Positions 35,073 through 52,171 of a stretch of 64,000 nucleotides of DNA are shown one piece after another. Position 1 is the stretch's first letter, and every line of letters starts with the position of its first letter. Both the position numbers and the translations under genes were made by a program. The stretch is from Gymnopus androsaceus JB14 (taxonomy: Eukaryota; Basidiomycota; Agaricomycetes; Agaricales; Omphalotaceae). The notes under the pieces were generated by a model that saw only the letters and a list, made by a program, of their open reading frames with translations, was not told the origin of the DNA and did not search any database. The DNA is taken from the NCBI GenBank assembly GCA_009733575.1, contig ML769395.1:312987-376986 (forward strand), in the 5' to 3' direction.

Positions 35073-36097
35073 ATATTGGGGATGTTAAGAGGGATGTGAA
35101 TGAAGAGGACAGTGTAAATAGTTCTTGAATAAATACCAACTGTTTCTATACCTTTGATACTTTCAATAGCTCAGGTACCATTGTGAATGTAGTATCCGGA
35201 CTTGAATCACTGGTATCTTGACATCCTGTACTGTAACGCAAGTAAGCGTTGTGCGCTCCCTGTCGGTTTGTACAACTATGCGATTATTACCAGTTAATAC
35301 CTGTTTTACTGTTAACTTCCAAGACCGAGAGAGGGTTGAAAAGCACATTCCTCTGTCTGAGTCTTCCACTAGCGGGGCAATTTGGCCGAAGCCAATGGGG
35401 AAGACGGAGGAACAGAACGGTTACTATACAACGTCCGAGCCTCTTGTAAAACACATGCATCGATGTATATAGTCGTCGTGCTGAAAACAAAGACAAAGAG
35501 ATATGAGAGACTACTTAGTATGGTTTCCCAGACGGGAATGAAGACCGGAGCATGGGTGCCATGGTGTCCAGTTCTGAATTATGCCCTGCGTCGACCCTCC
35601 GTAGAAGTCTTATATGTATACTGAAGATCTTTGCAATTCGAAGCTACCGAGTGAATGACAGATGAAACGGACTGCTGGACTGCCAACCTCCTTCGGTGAT
35701 GGACAATAAACAGGGAAAGGGTTGGTGAGCCCGGACTGGGATAGACATGTACATAGTTGAGACGGCGAAATTCGAGTTAAAAATCAAAATCGAAGCGCTC
35801 AAGAGTTCGCAGGTGAACTGTGAAGATGATAATCTCCCCGGAACCACTGCCAACCACTGCCAGGAAATTTCGGTTTGCAAGACACTGGAAAGATGTTGCT
35901 ATGATGGGAGATTCCTCATCCTACGACATGGCAGGAAAGTTTTATGATAGTAATAGTTTTGCTTGAATTTAAGAGAAAAGTGCAAGCGAAAGGACTCACA
36001 AATTGGAAAGACGTATGAAGAGGCATTTCTGGTGATGGGTGAATCAGACTCCAGTCTGCATCCTTCCAACATTGAGGAAGACTCCGGCTCGAAATGA
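35073..36097. other. Duplicated flank and intergenic region
   Basis: From 35073 to about 35560 the sequence is the inverted counterpart of about 25640-26078 (shared blocks around CCCCATTGGCTTCGG, GTGGAAGACTC and AACCGACAGGGAGCGC, read on the minus strand). It may contain upstream exons or a promoter of the duplicated peroxidase; I cannot define a product. From 35560 to 36097 I see nothing supportable. Confidence 0.5.
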
Positions 36098-37420
36098 TTA
36101 CTGCTTTCCAGTAGCCAATTTCCCGATGGAGACATTGTTCCAGCCCTTCTGTCTATCAGATACTCTCTTCCCTTGAGCCCAAGTCTCAAAATTACGCAGA
36201 GCGGGATATGCCTTCCTAGCTGCTGCAATTTGTGCATCATGATTCGGCGCCGCGCCCTCCTCTTGAATTTGATGAACGCGCTCAATGTCTGCTATACTGA
36301 TGAAACCATCCTCCGAATTATAAAAACACAGGTATATATAGAAGAGGAAGAAGAGGTACTCACAGGCCTTTGGTGTGTCCATTGATTGAAATGAGCATAC
36401 GAGCAATAAAACTTGGTACGGCTGGGATAGACCGCCCCGTGGCGCGCTTATAGGATTCTTCTTGTTCCTTCATTGTACAACGCTCTCCAATGACAGATAG
36501 GATCTGATGATGAAAGGATTTTGGATCCTATGGCACTGAATGAATAAGATAGTCATCATTGGGGACAACTTGAAGGACTGACTGTGAAAACGCCCGCCGC
36601 AACATAGCCAATATCATCTACAGCCTAAACGACGAGATTTGGCGTTCAAAACCCAGTTGGTAGTAATTGAATATCGTAAATCACACTCACAATTAGCTGA
36701 ATCGTCGTTGTAGGCTGCAGGCCAGCTTTGAGCACAGAAACTGTAATAGAGCCGATCGTTCCTTCATAATTTTCCATAAAGAAACCAGGACGGAGAATAC
36801 TGATGATAAAGGTCAAAATGAAACTAGAATCCAGTAATGTGGAGGGTGGCTCACGCACGTCCAAGGAAGCCCTTTATTACCCAATTCTCTGATATGTTGC
36901 TCTATCTTCACCTTTGCAAGTCGGTCTAGTACCGCTTTATCGTCATCTCTTTCCCCGCCTCTCTCGACAGAAGAGAAAACGAAAGACGTGACACCAAACT
37001 CCAATGCAAGATCCGCTACAAGCTTGGAAGGGCTCAGTTCAGCTCGTAGCTAGATCTGTACGCGAAACATACCATTCCCTGAGCTTCCTCTCCATCAGCG
37101 TTCGCACCCAAACCAGGAAATGCAAGAACACAGAATACGCCCCAGATGCCTCCTTGTGACTTGGCATCCTCAAATATCTTGCGAATGGAGGGGATTGAAT
37201 CCATGTTACCTTCGACGACGGTTACACGGCTTTGTGATGCTAGAAAATTTGCAGAAGGGGAAGAGGCTTTCCGTGTCAGAGCCAAGAAGTGAAAGTTTTC
37301 CGAATCTGAACTCTCAGCTGAACTCCCTTCGCGAGCAGGAGGATTCAAACTTAACGCATTGATCAAGGCTTTACCTTGTCTACCAGTAGCTCCAGTAACT
37401 AGAATGAGTTTTCGAGTCAT
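36098..37420 (-). CDS. NmrA-like NAD(P)-binding protein
   Basis: Atypical short-chain dehydrogenase of the NmrA family: a Rossmann-fold NAD(P)-binding protein acting as redox sensor or reductase in the cytosol. ATG at 37420 begins MTRKLILVTGATGRQGKALI, with the GxxGxxG nucleotide loop (TGATGRQG). Next come FHFLALTRKASS, VEGNMDSIPSIRKIFEDA and GVFCVLAF. After a phase-0 intron (about 37070-37021) follow LVADLALEFGVTSFVFSSVE, RGG, WT | FILTFIISILRPGFFMENYE, GTIGSITVSVLK, DDIGYVAAGVF and a C-terminal exon ending ADIERVHQIQEEGA...GKLATGKQ. Family features are complete, including the FSSVE and RPGFFMEN motifs. Several exon borders in the C-terminal third are approximate. Confidence 0.85.
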
Positions 37421-37673
37421 TCAACCTAGTAGTAGAGGCAAAAGAACGAACGAACACGTAAGTAATTATGTTGTCGAACGTCGAACTCTAATGATTGTCT
37501 AACGAGCTCTAACGCCGGGCGCTATACAAGTCTTAATATGGTGTTGGGAGACTAAGATTGAAAATAAAATAAAATAAGAATCATGCTCGGACGTGACGAC
37601 GTTTCAATCCTAATCATAATCCTACTACTTTCCACTCATTGATATCCGTTGTCCACCTTATCTATGACTTGAT
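37421..37673. other. Short intergenic gap
   Basis: Lies between the NmrA-like gene start and the SEC31 stop codon; contains the NmrA-like promoter and the SEC31 3' end. Nothing else seen. Confidence 0.5.
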
Positions 37674-40600
37674 TTATAGTCGCATTATTAACTGCTTCAC
37701 ACCCGACATCCACAGCCCGATATCGTCCGTCTGCGACCCACGAGTGAGCAAATCGACGTGGATGGCGAGTGCCGCGGGACGATCGCGCGCTTCCATAGCT
37801 GCATAGTAAACCAGTCAGTGCATGATCCCATGTTGAAAGAGACTACTCACCTCCGGTAAGCACAAGCAACTGGTCTACAACCGGCTTTGATAATGTCTCG
37901 CAATTCAACGCATCGAATAATGGGTTGATTCTACGCTCCAAGTCGTCTACTTGGCGCTTTTGGGAAGGCTTGAAGGGAACGTAAGTGTGTGAAGGAGTAG
38001 ATCGCATCAACAACTTACAGGAACACTGCCCTTCAATCTCTCCAACTCTCTCGAAATCACCTCGAACGCTGGCCGTGCATTGTCCGGAATGTGGGTACGG
38101 TCACCAGGAGCTTTGAGTAACAATGATTAATGTATGCTCAATACAAGAAGAAAAAGCAAACTCACGATACTTTGGTGGCGGAGGTCCCATTTTTTGTGCA
38201 CGAGAGGGAGGCGGAGCAGGTGCGCCCGTACCTGGAGGAGGAGGGGGTCCACCTACCACACCTCCAGGACCAGCACCGGGAGGCGGTGGCTGCTGCGGCC
38301 CAGATCTAGCGCCAGCGCCAGGCGGAGGAGCGTACATCCCACTGGGCTGTTGCCCAGGAGGAGGAGCATATCCACCTTGCGGTGCAGGCGGAGCCTGTCC
38401 TTGTCCTTGTCCAGGGGGTGGAGCATACGGCCCAGATTGTACGGGCGGAGGAGTAGCTCGAGCGTAGGGGCCGCTTGGTGGGGGTTGCATTTGAGGCTGG
38501 CCTGGTGGTCTTGCGAATGGAGGACCAGGAGGAGTTTGTCCCGTCATCGGGCCACCATGGGTAGGGGGAGGTCCATACTGTGTAGGTGCAGGAGGGGACA
38601 TTATATGTGTAGGCGGAGGAGCCATTCCCATTCCAGACGGTGGTCTCACACCGGCTCCAGGGGGAGGAGGAGGATATGGACCTGGACGTCCCTGGCCCGG
38701 AGCAGGGGGAGGAGGCATGCCCCCCATACCCATACCCATACCCATAGGCCGACCCGTAACACTGCCCGGTCTTGGAGGCGGCGGTAAATTACCCGGAGAT
38801 GGAACTCCCCCTCCCATGTAAGAACCGCTACTGGGCGGAGATAACGGCGTCGCAGAGGAGTTCGGGAATGGAGCCGTGATTGGCGCCTGTTTGCTCGCGC
38901 CCATCGCACTAGAGGTGCGGCTGGGAACTAGTGGCGCGTCATTCCAACCACCATTGTCTTTTTTGCGAGGCGGAGGAGGGAGGAGCGGAGCGTTAGGACG
39001 AGATGCTGGTGGGGGAGCTAGAGGTGCTTGTGCTTGCATCTGAGGTACTTGATGTCCAGCATTTCCGTAGGGGTTGTAGGAAGGAGGAGCAGGCGCAGCT
39101 TGGTTAAAGGTGTTGGCCGGAGTGAACATGTTCGATCCAGCATTTTGACCAGCATTACCGTAGAGATTTTGACCGGGTTGAGGGCCATTGCCGTATTGAG
39201 TCTGAGTCTGAGCCTGATAATTTGCCGATGGCTGATAGCCTCCACCATACGGCCCAGAAGCAGGTGGAACGGGAGCGGGTGGAATGGCAGCACGCACTGG
39301 TGCAACCGTCTGCGCGCCATACCCTCCTACTGCGTACGGAGCACGAGAAGTCGATGCAGTCGAAGCACTTGTGCTAGCAACAGGTGCACTTGAAACGTTC
39401 GTAGCAACCAAAAGTCTCTTCCTCTCCACTAACAAATCCCCAGACCCAGACCCTTTATAATCAACTGGCGTAAGCTTCAGAACCTCCGCAGCCTCCTTCA
39501 AAAGCCCCTGCGATGCTAACAAATCCGCATACTCAAAGTATCGATCATACAACGCAGCCAACTTGTACATCTTGACATCCGCTTCAGCAGACGTCGGTAC
39601 AGAAGCCAATGCAAGATCTGCATCAGTGTACTTTGTCGCAGATCGGAAGACGGTGACTTTTTCGATAAAAGTCTGTAATGCGTGAGCGTGAGCGGTGAAT
39701 CGTGATCCTCCAGGAACACTTTCGTCGTTAACGAGCGCGATTTCCTCCTCATACAGCTCTTCCGCCCAGATATTAACTAATCGCTCCAGACGCGCCGCAG
39801 CAAGATACGTCAAGCGTAGCGTACTTTCTAAACTCTGTCGCCTTTTCAGCGACCTGCGCATCATCCGACGATTTCGAGATTGTATACTGAAACTCCAATC
39901 GGCGACCAAGTTGTTCAGCAAGACCAGGGAACTCCTCCTTGCTTGCAAATGTACACAAGACGACGAAAATCTCTTGCCATTCTTGGAGATCGGCGTTTTG
40001 GACGATATCGGCAAGGTCATTGACGACGATGGATTGGAAGAGCCGGAGATAGGGCGCAGAGGTCGTTTGGCGTTCAAAGTATGTCTTTTGGGTTTTCTGG
40101 AGGAGCTCAGGCCCACCTCGGACGGCGAGAAGGAGAGCATCAGCGAACCTGTTGGTAGACAGGCATAGCTCAACAGCTGATGCAAAGTCCCCAAGGACCA
40201 AGGCCTTGGTAACGAGCGTCTCGGTCTCGGATTCATCAGCGGGATAAATCTTGAAAGTGTTGCTCTTCAAAACTTCAGACGCAGCAGACGAAGGTCGGGA
40301 TCCCATAGTAGCAGCGACGGAGGAATCGACGCCGTAGTTGGTGTGGGGTACAAGGACCTGTTGGGTAAGACCGTTTCCGGTGCTAACACCAATGTTGCTG
40401 AAGAAATCACCATCATCATCAGCAGGAGCATTCTCGTCTCCGAATAAAGACGGCACAGTCGTAGTGGATTCTGTCTCGGCAAGATGAGTAGCATCTGAAG
40501 TAGCACTAGCGCTGACTTCAGACGGGGTTTTCTCGAGTTCTGCGCTATCGGGCTCTGGTTCGTCGACGTCGGGTGTAGGCTCCCGCTCTGGTTCGGCAAA

Positions 40601-42523
40601 GGAGACGACGGGAGGCTTCATATCCGTGACATCAACCTCTGTCATAACAGATGCGGACGCAGTCTCTTCACCCGCTTTCAGCTTTTCGACAGCTTCTACG
40701 ATCTTGGCGGCAACCTCAGTCTTGGAGAATCCAAGCAATGTAACAAGCTCATCTCGTGATTCCGCTTGATACATGCTCAACAAAGCCTTCCAGATTTCCC
40801 CTTTCTGGTCTACTTTCTCCTCTGCAAACGCTTTCACTGATTCACCGTCGATGGCACTCTGCAAAGCCTTGGCTCGTTCCACGATCTCTTCCTCAGTGAC
40901 GACATTACGAAGGTGAACGACGCTGGATTGGGTTTTGCCTTGGGAGGAGGGAAGGTTGGATACGCTGACCAACTTGCCACCGAATCCAAATGAAGACGAG
41001 GCTGGACGGCGGAGCCATTTGGGAGGCTGTTTCAAGGAGAGGGTTCCTCCTTGGGAAGAACGGGAGAATCCGGGAACGTCAAACACGTCAGTACCGTCTG
41101 AAGCAGAAGCAGCGTTTGGTGCAGGAGTAGCGGATTCATTTGTGGATTGGATGGAGTGGATGCCAACAGTGCCATCGAAAAATGCACTTGCAAGCAGATC
41201 GGGGTTGCGAGGACACCATTCGACTTGGAAAGCCCAGTTATCCGCAGAGGGAAGCTAGAGACGAAATGAGGCATGTTCAAAGATATTGGAGAGCATAACG
41301 CACCTCGCCAATGATTTCCGAGGTTTGCGGATTCCAGCACAGCGCACGGTTATCCTTACCACAAGAGAGCAGCATGTCGGCGTCTTGTTTACACCATGAG
41401 AGAGACAATACACCCTTTTCGTGGCCGGTGAGGATCTATTATCATGTTAGAAACAACGATGAATAGATCGAATGAAAAGCTACCTTTTCGGGTGCTCGAG
41501 CATTCCGCAGATCCCATACCATGATAATTGGCGACGAATCGTCTTCAGAGGCAGTAACCAGTCTGGTAGCCTGCAACAAGGTAAGTGAAAAAAAAATTAA
41601 TGAAAAGCACAGGAAAACTTGCGTTGTCTGGATGCCAAGCAATAGCGCTCATGCCTCTCCTTCCACCGACAGCAAGCCCATTACCATGGTTAGTTTGGCC
41701 TGCAAGTGTACCTGCGCCACCTCCATAAGCCAACGCGACGACCTCGCGTTTACCTCTCAAATCCCATACAACAGTGTACCCGGTGCTACTGGCGCCAGCG
41801 AGGACGTATTGAACTTGCTGATTCCAAGCGACCGAGGTGATTTCATCTAGTTTTGTGCTCCGTGTACCAGGGGTAGGAGTATACGGCTTGCTAGGATCTT
41901 TGAGATCCCATATATAGACCTGGAGCGAGTGAGCGACAAATCATTGCTGTAGTTGATAACAAACCTCTCCGCCGATTCCACCAGAAGACAGTGAGACTTG
42001 TCTGAATGGGATTAAAGTCGAGCGCCCGAATAGGACCAGTATGGTGAGTATTCCGCAGAATAAGAGAATCAGCAGAGCTAAACGCGTATTCCAGTTTCAA
42101 AGCTTAAGGGTTATCGGAATTAAAACATACCTTGCACCAGCAAGGATTTTAGCTGGATCCCAGAGAGCTAATTCACCATTCTCCATACCAGCAGCTATTA
42201 CACCTTGTGGTCGAGTCGAGTCGATGAAACCCCAGGTTATACGATTGAATCTAAAGTTTAGTTTAATATTGTGTAGACAAATAACTAAAGTTTTGTACAA
42301 ACCTTGCGGTGTCCTTCACAACACCTTTCGGGCCATTCTGGCCTTCACCTCCCAAGTCGAATTCATGTTTATCTAGAAAATTTGGGGCCCAGATTTCGAG
42401 TTGGCTCTCATTACTGAAGGACTCGTCGAGAGCGCCTGCAACAGTTCCGGTTGCCAGCAAAGGAAGGGACGCGTAAGGCGACCAAGCGAACGTCGACGTT
42501 CTATGTATCTCCTTGAGTTTCAT
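37674..42523 (-). CDS. SEC31: SEC31, COPII coat outer-shell protein
   Basis: Large scaffold subunit of the COPII vesicle coat; with SEC13 it forms the outer cage on ER-exit vesicles. ATG at 42523 ([20 protein letters not shown]). The N-terminal WD40 propeller spans several exons to about 41260: [108 protein letters not shown]. Next is a central alpha-solenoid ([71 protein letters not shown]). Then about 450 residues of Pro/Gly-rich linker (38.16-39.4 kb), and a C-terminal helical SRA1/Sec31 domain ([46 protein letters not shown]). An apparent extra base near 39811 shifts frame between RKYATL and [11 protein letters not shown]. Confidence 0.93.
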
Positions 42524-42783
42524 GACAGTATAAAAATGTGGATGCAAGGTACGAGGATGGGCGTCACCGCCGTGACACGTCGAAGCTCTGTGGCGGTGCC
42601 ACAGCACGTGAAGTCTGAGCAATGGGCGTCAATCCCCGACGTATTTTCATGTTACTACATACTGGTACATACATACAAAGTCTTTTATTGTTTCTTTCAT
42701 TCGAGAAATAGGATTCGCTGCGAAAACATCCTAAATGTTGCACGTAGTAAGGTAGGAAGCAGCTGTCCCTGCAAGCATATTGT

Positions 42784-44200
42784 TTAGTCGTCTATCAAGC
42801 GAGGATTAGCAGCCTTACCATGCAAAAATAGCCTTTTCCGCTCAGAGTCATGGACTACAGAAGTAGACCCCGATACCATTTTTCCATCGTCTTCGAGTAC
42901 CTGGATAACGGGGAAAGAATCAGTTCCAAGGAAAAAGTCCGACTCTACTTGACTAACCTTTTCAACTTTGTATTTTTCACCGTAGAATGAATTCGGTCCA
43001 GTATTAATGTAAATCTTGAAGGCAGATGTAGGAGAAAGGTGCTTGGGTTTTTTCATATGTTCAACCATATCCGAGGGTTTAGGAAAACCTGAAATGCTAT
43101 CCGCATCAGGACGCCTTGACGGTAAATTGTTACAAACCTGCTGCCCATACTACACCATCGCTATCTAAGGAAAGATTATCTAAAGCTTGGCCTAGTGCCA
43201 ATTAGCGCAAAATCTCAGGATTCCAATGCAAGCGCTTACCAACAGGTATAACATCAGTCAAAAGCAGAGAATCATCAGCCTGTCTTTCAAAAACAGTGAT
43301 TTTCGCGCCAAGAGTGCTCGCGACATATATTGTGTCGTTGGAAGCCTTCACGATGCCGTTGCTTGAAAGCAGGCTGGAAGCAGCGATTTTGCAGCCGCGA
43401 TCTACATGGCAATATCCAACTGAAGTTGTCGGAAAGAAGCCGTTAAGGTTTCGGGCCTATAGATCACAGTAAGTGACAGTCAAGAGTCCGTTAGAAAGAC
43501 CTACAAAGCCCGTCTTTGTCCCATGATCATTGGTAAAGAAGAACCCTTTACCATCACCCTGCCCAGCAACGTCATTAGGGGTGATTATAGTAGGATCTCT
43601 GATGGTCTGTATGTGGGTTAATCGTTTGCCGAAGACGGTACCCTTGAACACTTCAATAACAGAATCTGCGCCAACCACCGTGACGTCTTGGCCAGCTGGA
43701 GGTGCGCGATGGTTTACCAGATAGACATAAAGCTCGCGCGCATTGGTAGCAGATGGGACAATATCCATTCCATGTACTGAGATTGGTTGGTCGCTCTCGA
43801 AGTTTTCGAATTCCATGCGAGTCACCTTTAAAGTCGCTGGATCGAACATAGCAACATAATCATTAGCAGACCTTCCCTGAGCGTTGAATTTCTCCGTCGC
43901 AGGACTCCAGTTGACCCTGCTTTCCTGAGATGTACAAGCTAGATACAAAATACCCGTAGGCTGATGTAACACGATTTCTATGGGACATGTTTAGCCATTG
44001 CTACTTAGCAGATGAAATGGAAGCCTACTTTCACAAGCCTGTACCCCTGGGATCTTCTTGCAGTTCGAGTCATCCAACCCGAACGTTTGTACGGTGCGAA
44101 AGAAACCAAGGATCCGCAGGAATGGATCGAGGTACATTTGGTAAAAAACTGCAAGAATCGCGCATGAGACGCAAACAACGGTGAGTAGGACATTAGCCAT
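42784..44200 (-). CDS. Serum paraoxonase/arylesterase-like protein
   Basis: Predicted six-bladed propeller hydrolase of the paraoxonase/arylesterase (SMP-30-like) family, membrane-anchored or secreted. ATG at 44200 opens a hydrophobic N-terminal segment (ANVLLTVVCVSCAILAVFYQ), likely an uncleaved signal-anchor as in PON enzymes. Conserved pieces follow over five or six exons: CKKIPGVQACE; GILYLACTSQESRVNW; DYVAMFDPATLKVTRMEFEN; ISVHGMDIVPS; LYVYLVNHRAP; TPNDVAGQGDGKGFFFTNDH, a PON-like Asn-Asp...NDH calcium/active-site region; SNGIVKASNDTIYVAST; and a last exon ending RKRLFLHGKAANPRLIDD. Strand and family are clear; substrate (esters, lactones) is inferred from family. Confidence 0.8.
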
Positions 44201-44733
44201 TGAAGCTTGAAGAATGGTGGTTAAAGACCAAAGATAAACGGTAACTTATTCAAACGGTTGCCCGGTGATCATCATCGGATTCAGTTCAAAAGCTTTGGAA
44301 CTCAACAAACACAAATACATCCTGGATGTCAAGGGGGTAGATTAGGACCTGAGTAGTACAGGAAGAGGAAGATGTCTTCTGTCTCGAATTACTGTAGCTT
44401 TTATACTGTAAGTAGGTGGAGGTTTCGGAGAATCGGAGAAACTGTGATATGGTAGAAACGAAGAAAGGTGTAGAAAAGAAGCGTCATAGGTACAGACGAA
44501 CGGCACGACGTGATTATAAGGAGGCAGTATGGATTTATTAGGGAAGAGGTGTGAATATCGAGGAGGAGATGGACACAGCGTGATTACATCGAGGAATATG
44601 AATATATTGGGAAGGATGTGAAGAGAAATGAATAGTAGACAGGAAACTCATCTATATATGGTTATTGTTGCTGTCCAGATATAGGTGTAAACCTATAAAT
44701 TCATGAAAAATAAACTGCAACGCTGTCTAGACA
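44201..44733. other. Intergenic region
   Basis: About 530 nt containing the promoter of the paraoxonase-like gene and the 3' end of the FunK1 gene. No coding frame supported. Confidence 0.5.
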
Positions 44734-46700
44734 CTACGTGTTGTTGGCTTTAGTCTTTGGTTTCTGTCTCGGTTTCATCCTGGCAGCCACGCCCTTCTTA
44801 ACGCCATTGCTTCCCCGAGGCTGGTTGGGTTCATTGTTCGGAGAGGATCCCATACTCCTAGAATCCGGTGAGTAAAAGTCAGAAGGGTCATAAAGGGAGA
44901 CTCACCTAAGCTTTTTCCGCCGGGACTCTTCCGTTTCATCCGCATTCTCCAGAGAGTGGATCGCCTTTGCTTTACCGTCTCGACGAGCAACCTCAGGCTG
45001 ATCCGCTGGTGGTTCTATGATTTGTTTGACAGAAACCAGTTGAATGGAGCGTAACATCTCTCGATGCTGCCTTGTGTTGAGCGCGTCCATCACGCTAGTG
45101 TGAATGGAGAAGTATTCGCTATTGATATCCGGATAAGAACGTTCAGCTTCGATATATGCGGAGGTGATGAATTGCGCCATCTCCCTCAGAATCTCCAGAG
45201 CCGCTGCGAAAGTAGATGCCAGGTACGCTAGAGCATGTGGAAGCTCGTCACAGTTCTCGAAGAAAGGTTTGCGGGCAGTAGTATGCATTTCGCCGCTGAA
45301 CAAAACGTTCATCTGTGCCTGGCGTGCTTGCGAATCAGGACAAGGATTTTCCTCAGCTTCGTTGAAGAAAAGCACGTAGACGAGGATCCACCAAAGCGAC
45401 TCGAGATCGTGCAGCGGGTTGTAAACAAAAACAGCCTTGTCCGCGTGGCGGCTGTCATTGACCTCGCGGTACTCCTCCAAGGTCGGGATTTTGAAGCTAG
45501 GACCAGTCTTGACCTTCTTAGTTGAGGAGACATTGAAAATATATTTATCTGCAAGGGCCTCTGCAGCCATGAAAAAAGGTGTTCCCTATCAAACATCTCC
45601 ATCAGTGATAGGCCACAAGAGAGAGAAAGACAAAGCACATACAGTGCGCATTAAATGACTGGTCTCAGTATCTTTGTGTCTGGCGTACTCGAAGTCACCA
45701 ATTAAACCTGTTTCGCCTTTCCCGTACCAGTAGAGGTTGCCCACACTGATATCCCGGTGGACCCAACCTGCTGCATGGATAAATTGAAGAGCTGCATAAG
45801 ATACGTGAGCGTATATGAGCGGAAGACATTAGTAACAAACCTGTGATCACATGCAACAGAGCAGTGAGCACATTATCCAGACTTCGCTCGTCGCGAAGAG
45901 TCGTGGCGTATTCCTTGAAAACAACACGGTAGTGATATCTTCGCGAGCTAATTTCTCGATCACGAAGACGGACACGAGGGGGACGTTGAACAGACGGATG
46001 AGTATTGGATCCTGCAGGGAGAGCAAGTCCTTTGGAGAGAGGTATGGATTTTGCTGGCGAAATCTGACCGTTAGATGGAAGACGGTCTCGATCCTGAGGC
46101 AAGGGATAGTGTCGGCTCTGCGTATGAACTGAAGCAATGGTGGGCGGATTGACAAGGGGAACTAGTGTGTCGGGCGCAACATTGAAATTTCGAAGCATAA
46201 CATTCACAGTATCATCAATAACCGCATCGATTTCCATGCCTACCCGAACCTTCCCTGCCGCGAGAGGTGTCAACATGTGCTTTTCAACTTCTTTTCTGCA
46301 CTGTTCACCGGTGAACTCTGGTATTTCCAAGTTTTCTACCGCTTCAAGAATCTTCTGCCGTATTCATGCTCCGGCATACGTCGAATTCAAGCAAACATCC
46401 TTCAGAACGTGGATACCTCCCTGGCATCACGAACTTTCCAGATACGAATTCCACGCCCGAGAGGCTGTCGCGAGGAATCGATGATAGTCTCCACAGTTGG
46501 TAAACTTGATCCACCACTCGAATGTTGCCTGCGTCGTCAACTTCTTCCCTTGGAACGAGAATGTTATATTGTCTACGACCCTTGCTGTCCACATGGGAAA
46601 ATGTGATGGTTGGATCCCATCCCATGTTTTCGGCGGACGAGAAAGCGAGAGAAAGAAACACCCGTATAAGCTGTCTGCAGTCAAGTCGACTTTATTATTA
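44734..46700 (-). pseudogene. FunK1-type fungal protein kinase, 5' half decayed
   Basis: The 3' two thirds read as a FunK1 (fungus-specific) protein kinase: RVVFKEYATTLRDERSLDNV, LLHVIT | ALQFIHAAGWVHRDISVGN (catalytic loop), TGLIGDFEYARHKD (DFG-equivalent), MRTGTPFFMAAE, and HDLESLWWILVYVLFF, which is a family hallmark. The stop at 44734 follows a Lys-rich tail. The 5' part is broken. LIRVFLSLAFSSAENMGWDP lies in one frame with stops just upstream, GRGIRIWKVRDARE lies in a second frame, and VLKDVCLNSTY lies in a third, followed by an in-frame TGA before IRQKILEAVENLEIPEFTG. The N-terminal region expected for the family is missing, and a simple repeat adjoins it at 46815. Alternative: sequence errors plus an unseen upstream exon. 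Confidence 0.75.
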
Positions 46701-47205
46701 TCATAGCTTATGAATACTGTATAACTTTGAACAAATGTATTTCATTCAAGTTTTAATCATAACTTCATACAATATCGACTACTTAATCTACGGCGCCAGG
46801 GTTGTATGTGACTTTGAGGTCTGTGGATGTGAGTGTGAGCCGGTTATCAGTGAGAGTGAGCCTTGCAAATGTGAGCGTGGGCCATCTGAATGTGAGCGTG
46901 AGCTGGCGGAATGTGAGTGTGAGCGCCAGGAATGAATGTGAAGGTGTCCGGTTATGTGGTCACCCGGGATGTATGAGCGATAATGAGCGATAATGAGTGA
47001 TAATGAGCAGGCAGGAAGTGAGTGTGGGAAAGATGGCCGAGACGCCGGGAGAATAGCCGAAAGTGACTATGTCATCGCCAACCGGCCGGAGCTCGGAATT
47101 GCCAAATTAGGATGTCCTTTAGCGTTAATTTCACTGTGATAACTGTGCTAGGCCGCAACAAGACTTCCTCCCCCCTAGTATAATACATGCGCTCATTTCG
47201 AAAAG
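46701..47205. other. Intergenic region containing a simple repeat
   Basis: Between the FunK1 pseudogene and the RecQ stop codon. Most of it is the GTGAGY-type repeat listed separately; the remainder shows no gene. Confidence 0.5.
46815..47030. repeat. Degenerate tandem repeat of TGTGAGTG/TGAGCG units
   Basis: Imperfect 6-18-bp units rich in GTGAGT and GTGAGC recur (TGTGAGTGTGAGCC, TGTGAGCGTGGGCC, TGTGAGCGTGAGC, TGTGAGTGTGAGCG), followed by GAGCGATAA repeated three times. It translates as a Cys/Glu-rich frame, which I consider accidental. Confidence 0.75.
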
Positions 47206-51861
<4,656 letters not shown>

Positions 51862-51957
51862 ATTAAGCAACTCTTGTTAGGAATTCTGAGAAAAAGAGTC
51901 GCGATTCGACGCGTAAAGGCACACCGTCGTGGTCGTGTTGAAGATGAGAGTGAATTC

Positions 51958-51972
51958 AGGGTTAGGGTTAGG
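51958..51972 (+). repeat. Short telomere-like repeat
   Basis: AGGGTTAGGGTTAGG, i.e. two and a half copies of the TTAGGG unit used by most fungal telomeres, about 100 nt upstream of the RecQ start. Could be a chance or promoter element; too short to indicate a chromosome end. Confidence 0.6.
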
Positions 51973-52171
51973 CTAGTCATGACCCGTGGTCTCGTGACAC
52001 GGCGACAGGCTCCGTCGCGCGTTTTCCCAATAACATGCCTACTCCCAGCTCGCTCTCAAGACGAGTGCTAAATCGGAGGTTGTTGGAAAACGAAAACAAA
52101 AAGAGCCACTGAAGTCGGACTCTGATGAGCGCCAAGCCGCTACGCAGCGTACTACAAGTCAACCTTACTAT

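Noticed and set aside
38123..38787. Long plus-strand open frames rich in Gly and Arg/Ser opposite SEC31
   Set aside because: They are antisense shadows of the Pro/Gly-rich SEC31 linker; its GC-rich codons leave few stops on the other strand.
46735..46935. Cys/Glu-rich open frame resembling a metal-binding protein
   Set aside because: It is the translation of the GTGAGY tandem repeat.
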